Assembly (NCBI GenBank): GCA_903813345.2
Contig: CAIIXF020000006.1
Location: 9,350,989-9,414,988 of the forward strand
DNA: 64,000 bases
Direction of reading: 5' to 3'
Source of the DNA: Owenia fusiformis
Taxonomy: Eukaryota > Annelida > Polychaeta > Sabellida > Oweniidae
Of this stretch, positions 1 through 12,000 are shown piece after piece (the stretch's first letter is position 1; every line of letters starts with the position of its first letter). Made by a program: the position numbers and the translations under genes. The notes under the pieces are model-generated. The model was given only the letters and a program-made list of their open reading frames with translations. It had not been told where the DNA came from and did no database searches.

Positions 1-197
1 CAATCAGATTGGAAAGGTTTAACTGTATTTATTTTTATTAATGAGCAAATGTGTTTGACCAATGTTAGAATGAGTATCATTGCATGCAAATAATAATGCT
101 ATTAGACTTAAGTGACAAGTCTTACTTTTGGGTCAAGTTTTACTGTGTCATTACTATTATTTTACAGCACTGTTACATATTTTGTTCTATTTTACAG

Positions 198-1924
198 ATT
201 GAGTGTATACATCAGACGGCAGGTGGACCAGCGACTCTGGGGATTGCTGTATGGTTTCAAGTTACACTTCAACAAAAAAGGTATTTACGCACAAGTCATA
301 TTCTGAGCATATAAGTTTTGAATAAAGGTCTCAGTTGAAAAATTTTTGAATATTTTTCTGTAAAATCATACCTGGCTACATCCGTGATATTGGCAATTTC
401 TTCTGGAACAAAAGTTCTCTTCCAATAAGCCATCAGTCTTTTGAATTTGAACCAAAGCTGATAATCAATATTTGTGCAACTACAAAATGGATGAAAGTAT
501 GGCTTTTCGTTACTCCTTACTAAGCTTCTTTTGGTGGTATGCATAACTCAGAGTCTGGAAATATTTCCACTCAACAAGCAAAGAGCTTAGGAAATACATT
601 TATTTCAAATGTTCATCATTGTTGGTTCCCAATTATTGTCTAATTTTGTACTGTTTGATGAAAGCATGACAATTTTATATGTGATATACTTACCTAACAA
701 ACATGTTTAGGACTATTTGTAACATGTCCTTTCAGGCACAGATATTGAGGCAGGTGGTTTCCCCAACATCCAGTTCAACCCCGCCTCCTCTGTAGAGGGA
801 TGTCTTTACCTCATCACTAAAGAGGAACTTAGCAAATTGGACCAAAGTGTGGGATACCCAGAGGTAGTTTATGTTTTCAAATACATTTTTTCCAAATATT
901 TATAATTATGAGTTTTGAGTGTATCATTGACTTCATAATATCTGAGCTCCATTTACTAAAATAAGGAATTGATGTGGTGTGATTTCATGCATCAGATCTA
1001 TGAGCATGTGATGATAAAATGTCATCAATATGAGCATGTGATATCATATTTCAGCACTAAAAACATGTGATGTCTTATTTGAGCACTATAAACATGTGAT
1101 GTCTTATTTCAGTAATATGAACCTGAGATGTCTTATTTCAGTACTTTGAACATGTGATGTCATATTTCAACACTATGAACATGTAATATCTTCTTTCAGC
1201 ACTATGAACATGTGATGTCTTATTTCAGCACTTTATACATGTGATGTCTTATTTCAGCACTATGAACATGTGATGTCTTATTTCAGTACTTTGAACATGT
1301 GATGTCATGTTTCAACACTATGAACATGTAATATCTTCTTTCAGCACTATGAACATGTGATGTCTTATTTCAGCACTTTATACATGTGATGTCTTATTTC
1401 AGCACTATGAACATGTGATGTCTTATTTCAGGACTTTATACATGTGATGTCTTATTTCAGCACTATGAACATGTGATGTTGCCAGTGTGGATGAGTAACT
1501 CCAGGGAGCCAGACAGTTACAGTGTGGCCCAGTATTGTGTTCCTGCCTTGATGTTTGTAGCTCAAGATAAATGGACTGCAAAAGGTACATATACATTGAT
1601 ATATAAGCAAGGTTTTACGCTACCGTATGAATTTCAATTAAAAAAGGAAAACATAGTGCTTCTGATCTGCTGCATATGTCAGCAGTTAGGAGATTTCTTT
1701 GTTTTGGAACATTACATAATATACAAGTTTACTTCTAGTGCTAAAACTGTTAACGCAGATGTTGCAGATATTAATGCTCCATTGTTGTTTCAGATCACCT
1801 ACTACCCTGTAGTTATGCCGTGGATCAGTGTTTGAAATCTTCCGACCTCCTGACACCTGCCTACAAGCAGCAACTACAGCGCCACCTGGACAATAACTAC
1901 GCACTTGTGCCTGTCAATGGTTAA
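198..1924 (+). CDS. gamma-glutamylcyclotransferase-like (AIG2/GGCT fold) protein, C-terminal four exons
   Basis: Four exons join in frame: 198-280, 736-863, 1461-1584 and 1794-1924 (stop TAA 1922-1924). All four acceptors end in AG and the three internal donors are GT. The joined protein reads through FKLHFNKKG, then GGFPNIQFNPAS, VEGCLYLITKEEL, LDQSVGYPEHYEHVMLPVW, VAQYCVPALMF, and ends LDNNYALVPVNG. The order R-L-x-GF-K-L-x-F, then V-x-G-x-L-Y-x-I, then L-D-x-x-x-G-Y-P-x-x-Y is that of the gamma-glutamylcyclotransferase / AIG2 superfamily, small cytosolic enzymes that release 5-oxoproline from gamma-glutamyl compounds. The N-terminal YGSNL substrate loop must lie in exons upstream of the window. 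Oddity: where the family usually has Glu before G-x-P (the catalytic acid), this protein has Val. Family call is good; enzyme activity is doubtful. Confidence 0.82.
989..1481 (+). repeat. 29-bp minisatellite derived from the downstream splice acceptor
   Basis: Fifteen 29-bp units start at 1047 and repeat without any indel every 29 bp up to and including the real intron/exon junction (unit starting 1453). Two more degraded units occupy 989-1046. The unit is TATTTCAG followed by CACTATGAACATGTGATG and TCT, so each copy carries a polypyrimidine-AG acceptor plus the first codons (HYEHVM) of the following exon. Units starting at 1134-1250 are repeated almost identically at 1279-1395, giving a 145-bp higher-order period. 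Two units (1163 and 1308) have CAA instead of CAG at the splice position. Confidence 0.95.
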
Positions 1925-2769
1925 GTCCGATCTTCTCAGGAAAATTTGAAACATTTTTCAGTGTTCCTTTTATGGTGGTGGTTTACGATGCTTACTATTG
2001 TGAAAACAAGAATTGTAAAAATAATCCCAATATTCTAGAAAGATAATTGAAATGGAGGAATTGTAATTTTTAATATTATAGACAAGGATACAGCAATTAG
2101 ACTTTCACATTCTGATTGTCTGATAAGAATCACATCATTTATTGCTGATATAATATATAGACAAAATGTGAATCAGGGCTCTTGTGCCTTCGAGTTATGG
2201 ACTTAATTCAGGATATGCCTGAGACCTGTACTGGACTGTACAGTATGAATTGACCAATATGAACTGTGATTTGACTGTGATAATACAAATATATATTTTT
2301 AGAACAACTTTAATAGGGCCTGCGGTTTTATATGACAACTTGGTAAAAGATAATGAATGTTTTCAAATGTAAATTTTTATTTGAAAACAAATAATGTAAT
2401 AAGAGGCCATTTTAATATGTCTTTCAACTTTGTACTTAAATCAATTCCATGTTTACTTTGGTTTTGGGGGACAAAGGGGTGGTCAAGGTTAATTATTTAT
2501 TCAGGCCTCGAATAGATATTGAATTTTTGAAGCCCTTAGTATTGATATATATGTATTGATAATTTCAATACATTTCAGTATATACCATTTAAACATGGAG
2601 ATTTTTGTAGCCTGTGATATACTCATATAAACTTAGCTTTTTGCCATGTACATATTCCTTTATTTATAATATTGTTTTTGTATAAATTGTTATTTATAAG
2701 CATTTTGAACTTGTATTTAGTATACACTGATTTCATAATAAAGACACACACACATGTAGTAAAATATAT
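1925..2769 (+). other. 3' untranslated region of the cyclotransferase-like gene
   Basis: AT-rich sequence after the stop with no further open frame of note. It ends at a canonical AATAAA at 2737-2742, so cleavage is expected at roughly 2755-2770. No other element was recognised here. Confidence 0.6.
2737..2742 (+). terminator. polyadenylation signal of the cyclotransferase-like gene
   Basis: AATAAA followed by a CA-rich run, about 810 bp after the stop codon and the only good signal before the convergent XAB2 gene. Confidence 0.65.
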
Positions 2770-2779
2770 TTTATTTATT
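2770..2779 (-). terminator. polyadenylation signals of XAB2
   Basis: Two overlapping TTTATT words (AATAAA on the minus strand) lie about 260 bp beyond the XAB2 stop codon. They lie about 28 bp from the opposing signal, so the two mature 3' ends probably overlap or abut. Confidence 0.55.
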
Positions 2780-3035
2780 TTTCATTTCATTTAAGAGATT
2801 GTAAACTTTAATGAAATATTTTGGTACAAAAAATTGAAAATCCGTTAGAAAATCATAATTCAGGTTCTGGTGAGTCTTATGGCGGGTCAACTCATTCAAA
2901 CTTTTATATCAAATACAAGATTAATCCATATAGTCTAATATTTTTAGTCCAATCAAAAGTGTCCATAGTAAGTTGCTTGTTGCAGTTTTGAGAATTCAAT
3001 TCAATATTGCAGTAGTACAGAGCCCTCTTGTGGTA

Positions 3036-6000
3036 TTAGTCTGAATCATCCTTGTCAAGCTCACCAAATACAGCAGATGGGATAGCTTGCTTTTCCACAT
3101 TCACCTCTGAAAAACAACAGAAAATGAACTTTACAAACAACACGGATGATGCGGAATGAATAATTCTTATAAAGGGCAGACAAATCAAATAAAGTGTTTC
3201 AAGTTCATTATTAGCTAATTCAAGGAAAGTGCAGTAATTTCACTTGAACTTTTTTGTTGTTGAATATTTACCACAGCTTTTTGCAATAAGAGTAGAATCT
3301 TGACCAATGAAGCACAATGTTACCAATATTCCTAAGTTGTAGGATTGTAGAAGTGTAATGTTAATATTCTATTTTCCCCATCCCCTTACTTAGCCAAGAA
3401 CATACCTTGTACAGTTGCCTCATCATCACTAGAGAAGTCATCATCAATATCAATCTCTTCAGGGTTGTTAGTCTTAGTGAGTTCTCCCAACTCCTGGTCT
3501 GTGGTATCACTCCTGGAAAACATAAGATTTATGTCAATGCAATAAGGTTTTAGACAAGAAACAAATAGGGTGGAAATTGGGAACTGAATTCACCAATTTG
3601 GAAATTTTGTAAAATCAATCACTAAATCATTTGGAGGAAGATTGGACAAATATAAAGCAATGACGGTTGAATCTCCAAAATGTTTGGAAAATAAACCACA
3701 CAAATGACATACCTGACGAATAATATTCCCTTGTCTGGTTGTGGAGGTTGATCTTTCATAGACTCCTCTGCCAAAAGTCTGGCCTTTTCTTCTAGTTTCT
3801 TCATCTCATCGCCAGGACCAGCATCTATGAAGGCAATAAGAGAAACATATGATAAGAAGAAATATTCCATTTTGCAGTGCAACTGTTGCAGAAACAATTA
3901 AATAATTGTGTGAATATCTTGGTACCCCTACTGAGTTGTTTTTTGATATTAGTAATGAAAAGAAATTGCGATATTGAAAATTCAATATTTGTCGTGAAAC
4001 TTAACTCTAGGCTAAAAATATAAGTACGGAAAATGATAAAAGTTCTCTCAGATTTCGACTCACTGAATGACATGATGCAGAGTATGCTTATACTACATTC
4101 ATACATACACTGTATAAGTTTAATTATATGTATAGTAGCTTCATATACAAGTTATAGCTTTCTCTTACCTTCATCTACTGCCCCTGACTGAGCTGCAAGC
4201 ATCTGAGCAGACATAAAGTTCACCTGGAAATGAACGCATTATGCATATAATAACATGTACATGTTAAATAATATGATAGACTTATATGTGACCTTCCATG
4301 TGGGCCATGTCCCCACTTGAAATTTGGAAAATAAGAAATACACCTATAAAATCATGAAAATTGGTATATCTGGTTAACTTTGACTGAATATTGTGAAAAT
4401 TGTGCATTTTACCTGTGTATTGAATACTGCTTGTACGCTGCGTTTTACACGCAACATTTCCCTCACTGTGTCTTCATTGCCATGTTTAACTTCAAAGTCT
4501 TTCCAAGTCTGCCAGAATTCTTGAGTAGACTAAAAAATGGAAAAGTATTATATTAATCATAATGTCGCTTAGATCTTTAAGAGCAGAGATGGAGGAATAT
4601 GAATCAAGATGGTATTTTCACAATTATGGTATCTGATCTACTTACTTGTAAATGTATTTCTAAAGACTTATGACTGGGAAGATGAATTCGATCAAAACAG
4701 TATTAATATGGATAAATCAGAAGATTATCTCTTTTATATCAGATCTTTTATTTCAAAACAGTTTCTATTGATGAAACATTGACTTACTCTAGGATCACAC
4801 ATCTGGGAACAATGAGCATATAAGGCTCTTGCACGATCAATTTCTCCCAACTTTCTCTCCAAGTCTGCAAATCTTAGACACATGTCTCTAAAATAAATCA
4901 CACGGAAGAGGTAAAGTTTTATTTCTTCTGGTCTTTCTGGTTTTGAAATGGTGGGGGTACACTTTAACATATGCTAACAATGAAGTTCGCATTGTATGTT
5001 AATATGTATTAATAATAATATGTATGTTACATGCATGTACTTGTTGCTTTATTTCACTTAGATTCCTTATTGTAATTTTCAAACTTTCCAGCACTTGATT
5101 TTGATATACACAAAACAGTTTAATACTCAACATATAATTTTCAAGATTCTATCTTACCTAGATTTGTCTTCTGTTAATACTTCTATGGCTTTCTCATAGA
5201 TGGCTCTAGTGTGAGTGACACCATAAATCTCTGCAGCTTTTTTAATATAAATGTTGAACATCTGAAAAAATCAGCAAAATACAAATTATTTATGTACCTT
5301 ATCCATATAAGCACTATACTACATAGTATATACAGGGTGTTCTAGAAATATAAATAAGCATACTTGATCTTCTTCAAACACAAATTCAGAAGCTAATCGA
5401 AAAATATATGAAGGTCAGATTTTTGGTCTACAAAAATGGATAACTACCTGTAATCTTATTGGCTAAACATGATAAGAAGTCATTCTTGAACCAATCAAAA
5501 TACAGATATCTATATGTTATGAATAGATGTATACTTTAACTCAATTAAAATATGTCTTCAATGTATGAAACTATGGTTACCTCAAATTGTTCCTCAGGCA
5601 ACACAGCTTTGGTTGACCTGTCATATACTGCCATAGCATGCCTTGCTAGACCATGGTCCTCTTCTAATTTGGCATATAATAAATATATTGCTGAAAATAG
5701 AAGATTTCAAATAGAATGAAAATTTCAAGTAAAAATAGCACTGCATTATTGCAATATGTTTAGGTTACTTGAATGGTAATATAATCTGAACTCTTTGTAA
5801 TATGTAACAATGTTACAAACCCTGGTTTGTTATTTGTAAGCCTAGGTGGTGACATAAGAAGGGTGCAGGGCCTATAGTCTGTGAAATTGGTCTGACTAGA
5901 AACGACATATCTGATTCATTCAAACTTCACCTAATTCTACCACTATTCTATTACTCATACTACCATCGACTTATCGAAATCTAAAACTTTTATTGTATTT

Positions 6001-9000
6001 TGAAATCCTATATGACATATCAAAAGTCCTTCAGTAAAGCCAAGCGACATATGCCGTTTCTAAGTGGATGACGCCCATAATTTATATCACTTGTTCAACC
6101 TTGACAATATGTTTATAAAGCTGAGAACAATGTGTAGTTAGTATTAAGATGAATTTTTAGGCTTGGTCATTTAAAGTATGAAACAGTGAAGTGCTATAAA
6201 ATGTGTTTGTTCATTATGTCCTGAATGTTTAAATAGGTACATTGGTTATTTTTTCATGTACAACTGAGAACTCAGGTTGAATAAATTAGACATAGGAATT
6301 ATACAAATAAGAACATCTAGCAAAAATAATCAGATTTAAATCACAGCTACAAGGAAGTAAAGCTGTTCACAATGAAGGTAATATTAAAATATTTTCAAAT
6401 AATAATATTTAAGGAATAAAGACCAAGATTTCATGATTTACGGCGTGATAAATGACCGAAATTTTTATTCTGTTCATTGTTAAAAGACCGAAATTGCGTA
6501 GCAATGGCCAGAATAAAATTTGAGGTCATATATTTGACATAAATCATAAAACCGAGGTCTTTGTTACGATTCTAATATGATAAACAGACAAGAAAAACAA
6601 ATATTTGCATTTTTGAATTTTAGTGGTCATACATACTCCAATATAGACCAGTAAATCAATTGTTCTAGCTATTGTGACGTCACGAATCATATTAGAATAA
6701 GTAATTAATGAAACAAAAAAAATTAGGAATGGTTTTGAACTAATATCTCATCATATATTTTTCATGACTACTGACGGGAAGTGATGCCATCTATACTCTA
6801 AAACTAATATAACAACAAGGGATTTAAGAGAATTCTATCCTCCCTTTTTAATCAATGCGCACATGAGGCATGTCAAGGTATACAAATTCAAGATAATAAT
6901 AATTATTTTATGTTTAATTCAAATGCATACATGAATAAAAATGAAGCAAAACTGACATCACTTCCTGTTAAACTAGACATATATTAATCGGAAAAGATCA
7001 AAACTCAATATAGTCATAGAGTGTAACATTTTTACCTGGCAAAACCAGCCAAGACCAAACTTTTCAGAGACTTTTTCATCCTACTGGGCAAGGTCTGGGC
7101 AGGGCATCATCATTTGCCTTTTGCTCAGTCAGGTCCAAAGAACTTCATGCCCTTATATGGGTATTCCTTTTCAGTGATGTAATACTCTTGAGCTGGCAAT
7201 ATTTTTCTTTTATTTATCAGGTCACATGTAGGACACAGACCAATATCAGAGAGTGGAGAATATAGCAATGATACATTTGTGTTTCCAGATAATAATACTT
7301 TGGGTTATGATTGGTATGATTCCAATATCAATCAGTTATCAAAAGAATAAAGCTGATCTTAGATCTAAGAAGACTATGATCATACCATCATTGGATCCTG
7401 GTACAGCTAAGGGATCAAGGGATCAACCAACAGGTACATATGAAATGTCAGAAACAACAATGAACTCTCTACAAAACCTACACAAAGAAACAAAGAATGA
7501 TGACAACGGCATTATTCCTCCAATAAATATGGAATATGATTCAAACTTCAACAATCAAATTGGAGATTTTTGTGACTGTACCTCTTTATCCTGCAAGTGT
7601 AAAGCAACATCTAAAAAGGAACACTGGCCTTTAGAAACCATTCTGGAATTATTACCACAAAACATTACAAGCCTTCAACTAGACAACTTTGATTTTGGAA
7701 TCCTGAAAAACAATATGTTTAAAAAGTTCAAACTTCATGTTATTTCCATTCGGAACAGTAATTTAACTGGGATAGAAGTCGATGCTTTTCAAAATTTGAA
7801 TAAAATGGTGAAGACAAGTATCGATTTGTCTTCCAATGACATCCAGTTTATAGGGCCTGGAGCATTTAAACATGGAAATGGAACATCAAGGCTGAACATA
7901 AACTATAACTATAATTTGGGACTTCAAAATGTTGAGAACATACTTAAAGATTTTGAGAACAGGGAACTACACGATCTTAGTATGAAGGAATGTGGTATTG
8001 TCATTGACACACTCGATGAAACTTTTTTCAAACCATTACAAACATCAAAGCTTAAATCATTAGATTTATCTGGAAATACAATAAGGTCAATAGCCTATAA
8101 TGCCTTCAAACCAATTAAAGCACTCACAAAATTATGGATTTCAAATTTCATGTACATCAGCCCACCCACCATGAATATTTTAGAGAATCTACAAGACTTT
8201 AGATTATTTGGAGGAATTCAGAAATCAACAGCATCAATACCTACACTGGATGTAAGTGGCCTTCAACATTTGAAACACCTTAGACTTTACCTGTCTGATA
8301 GCACAACAATGAATATAAAAATGAGAGAGTTACCGCATCTGCGTTCTCTTAGGTTAATTGATGCTAAAGATTTTGAAGGATATCGTCATCAAGTGATTCA
8401 ATTACTCAAAAGTTCAAAGTCAATTGGCAGCATTGGCCTTGATGGGAACAATTTGTTCCAATATACAGATCATGAGCTTTGCCACTTGTTTGAAAACAAA
8501 AGTTACGTTGAAGGTTTGAGTCTCACAAGAAACTATTTGACTCATTTACCAGACTGTTTCTTTAAGGGAATGTTCAAATTGCTAGCACTCATCTTAGCAA
8601 AAAATAGGATAATGAACATTCAAAAAGACCTCTTCAAAGACTTATATATCCTGAGCTGGTTGGACCTGTCAGACAATGCATTAATGGTTATTGATTCTGG
8701 GAACTTTGCCTACATGCCTAAATTGAAAAGACTTTTTATACAAAACAATAGCTTTAACTGCAATTGTGAGCTTAATGGATTACGGGACGTTTTGAACGGG
8801 TCAGTCGGAAGATTCAAACAGTATAATTTTGAAAAGTGTAGTATGCCTAAATCCCTGAAACATGAGTTCATACATAACTACACCATACCTTGGATTGAAT
8901 GTAATTCTGGACTGGTCATTACAGTATGTTCTGCAACTGGGGGTTCCCTCATATTTTTAACAATCCTCACACTTGTGTTACTGCATCATTATCGGAAGGA

Positions 9001-12000
9001 CATAAAATATATCAAAATGGTGCGCCAAGCAAGGAGACAGAAGGAAAATGCTCCTATACAGGAACCTCAATATGAGGATGATGCTTTTGTTAGTTACCAT
9101 AGTGATAAACAGTTGTGCAGGGAGTTAGAAAATGGAGATGATATTAAGTTCACACTTATGTACGATGACAGGATCATGCCTGGTGGCTCATTCTTCACAT
9201 CGCTAGGCAACGCTATGTATAGCTGTAGGAAGATCATACTTGTGGTGAGTCGTGGATGGGTAGATGCTGCTCTCAACCAGTTTGAGGTGAGTACAAGAAA
9301 TAATAAAAACAGCAAGTGGTGAGATTTAAAATAGAAAATAACTTCAATTCAATTTCAATTCAGTTCAAATTGATAACATGTTTCCTATAATATTATGAGG
9401 CACTAACAACTGCACATCAAACCGTTCAAGTCAAATCAACACCTCTTCTTCCTTTGGATTGATTTCATAGAATTATATTATCTATCATTTTAAAATTATG
9501 TAATTGGATATGTTTGGAATTTCAAGGCTTAAGATCTGTCCTCCGTATGAGATATCAATTATGGTAGTTGGATCCATAACATTAATATTACATTTGCTTT
9601 AATTCATATTCGAACATGACTGTATTCACGCCTTCTATAAACTGTAAACAAAGTCAACATTTCACCTGGGGTATATTCGCTAACAATACCCCTGGTAATA
9701 TGTATAATGTGTGACGTCATAACGGGGGGAAGTAGTAATGGCGGAATATAATGAATATTCAAAACATTTTGGTGAGTTTTCATGTTCCAATCGTAATATA
9801 GACCTCAGAGCAGGTGTAACATTGTCAAATACACCCCTTAGGGCTAGGCACAAAAGCTTACGAACCCCTCACTCCTTTCAGTCGTTCAGGGTACAGAACA
9901 TGTTTGTGCCTAGCCCTGCAGGGTGTATTTGACAATATTACCCCTGCTCTTCGGTCTATATTTCTTAAATATACATGAGGTAAGAACACTTTGGCGTTTC
10001 AAGTAAAGTTGAAGGGAATTACATTCTTAAAAAGGAGTTTTTCAATTGAGACAATATTTTTCTGATCTTCATCAGATGGATATGGCGCTGGTGACATTGC
10101 TTGATGACCACAAGGACATGATCATTGTGCTCCTCATGGAACACATCCCTAAAGCTGAGATGTCTGACACACTGAGAATGATGGTGAAACACAACACCTG
10201 CCTCAAGTGGAGTGACAATGAGAGAAAACAGGCAAAGTTCTGGAGGGACCTGAAACTGGAACTAGGGAAACATCACTTGGAAGAACCATAAAGCCTGACC
10301 ACAAATCATAGAAGTCGCAAACAACAGGTTTGAACTTTTAGATTCACAGTGAGAATCTAAGATGATATATTGGACCAAATTATATGTATTAATGCCAAGA
10401 TGGACTAATTAGCAAATGGATGGATGAACTTCTGTATTTTCTTATATTGTTATAAATTAAGTAATTTTATTCTGATGTATCAATCAATAACTAGGTAAAA
10501 AGCAATATACCTTTGGCCTCCAAAAGTAACATACCCTTGGTGCACTTGAGCCATTTCTAAAATCACAACTCCTATATGAAACTATATAGATACATGTACA
10601 TACCTTTGGCATATTTTGGAGGGCACCCATCTAAGCATTGTTCAAACAGATCTCTTGCTCTTTCAAGTTTTTTACCACCCTGTAAATATTCACATAATGC
10701 TAATAAAAATATCACATTTTGTTCTAAATAAGTCAAAGATGTCATAAAATACAGAATATATCATGCATGTCAATGTTATATTGCCTAGAATAATGTTTTG
10801 ACATGATTACCACTCAATTATAGAGATCTTAATTGAATGTCTAAATAAACTGTCCGCATAAGCTTCAAGAAATATTTATCCTGATAATACAATATAAAAC
10901 ACTTTACATAGTGTACTTAGTGCACTATTATATATAAATATATTATCCATTCTATTTAAGCATAGCATCTGACAATAATCTTAAAATCTTTCACATTCAT
11001 TTTTTTCAATTTTATTGAATCTGGACATTTGTTCATCTCAATTCTTTAATATTTGATCAAATATCTTAATATAATACTTACATATCTCTCGATGAACTTG
11101 CTGAGGTACTGGTTCCATATATCATATACATTGGGCCACTTGAACAATGCTATTCCCTTCTCATAGGCCTACAACGCAAAATATAAACTGTACTATCTGG
11201 TATATATGCTATGTATATATTTCCTGCATAAAGGTTTTACTGATCAGTTTTAACAGGTATTGAAATTGAAAAGATTAGTGTATATTTACATTACATTATA
11301 TTAGTGTATATTTTTTAGTTTGTGTATGTAAAGTCTTGCTTAATAGTTGGAGAGTAAGAATGATATCAATAGGTTTGAAATTCACTCTGAAAACAACAAA
11401 ATATGTAATAGACTAGATGCGAGTAGAAATGATCTTGATTTACGTCATTAAATATTCAAAATTCAGTCAAAGTGATGTCATATTTGAAATCTACATGTAA
11501 AAATACATCTAAAAATATGGTTTCGAAAATTGTTTATCAACTTTGAAAATTTAATCCTTTTTGAAAATGTGACTTCTAGCTCGGGTTGATTCCCCATAGA
11601 CCCCATATTACAAAATCACAAAAATTGAAATATCTTTTCTTGTATTGGACATATACCATTTTCTTTTACTGGACATACTTTAACTTGCATAACTATTCAA
11701 TACATAAGGGCTATATGAAAATTGAACGACTAAAACAGATGTAATTTAAGTTAAAGGGAAGTTTCTGCTATACCCGCCATGCTATCTGACCCGAGCGAGC
11801 CACCTGGTGGTGAAACTGGTAACTACCTACTCGCATTTGCGTTATTGTGCATGTTGCTTTGTAAAATTGAAATACGCTTCAAGTCAATTTTTAATAGTAC
11901 AACAACTGAGACCAATTGTACACCTTTTTTTAATTGGGATAATCACCTATCAGAATTGTTAATTTAATAAGGATATTACCAATGTTGCAACCAGAACAAT

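Noticed and set aside
989-1481. CRISPR-like array from regular 29-bp repeats
   Set aside because: Units are contiguous with no spacers, and the organism is an animal; it is a minisatellite.
7253-7267. GTG as the TLR start codon
   Set aside because: Animal nuclear genes start at ATG; the in-frame ATG at 7268 opens a good signal peptide.
9738-9932. 64-codon frame starting ATGGCGGAATATAATG
   Set aside because: It runs through the foldback arms within the TLR intron, so the open frame is a by-product of the element.
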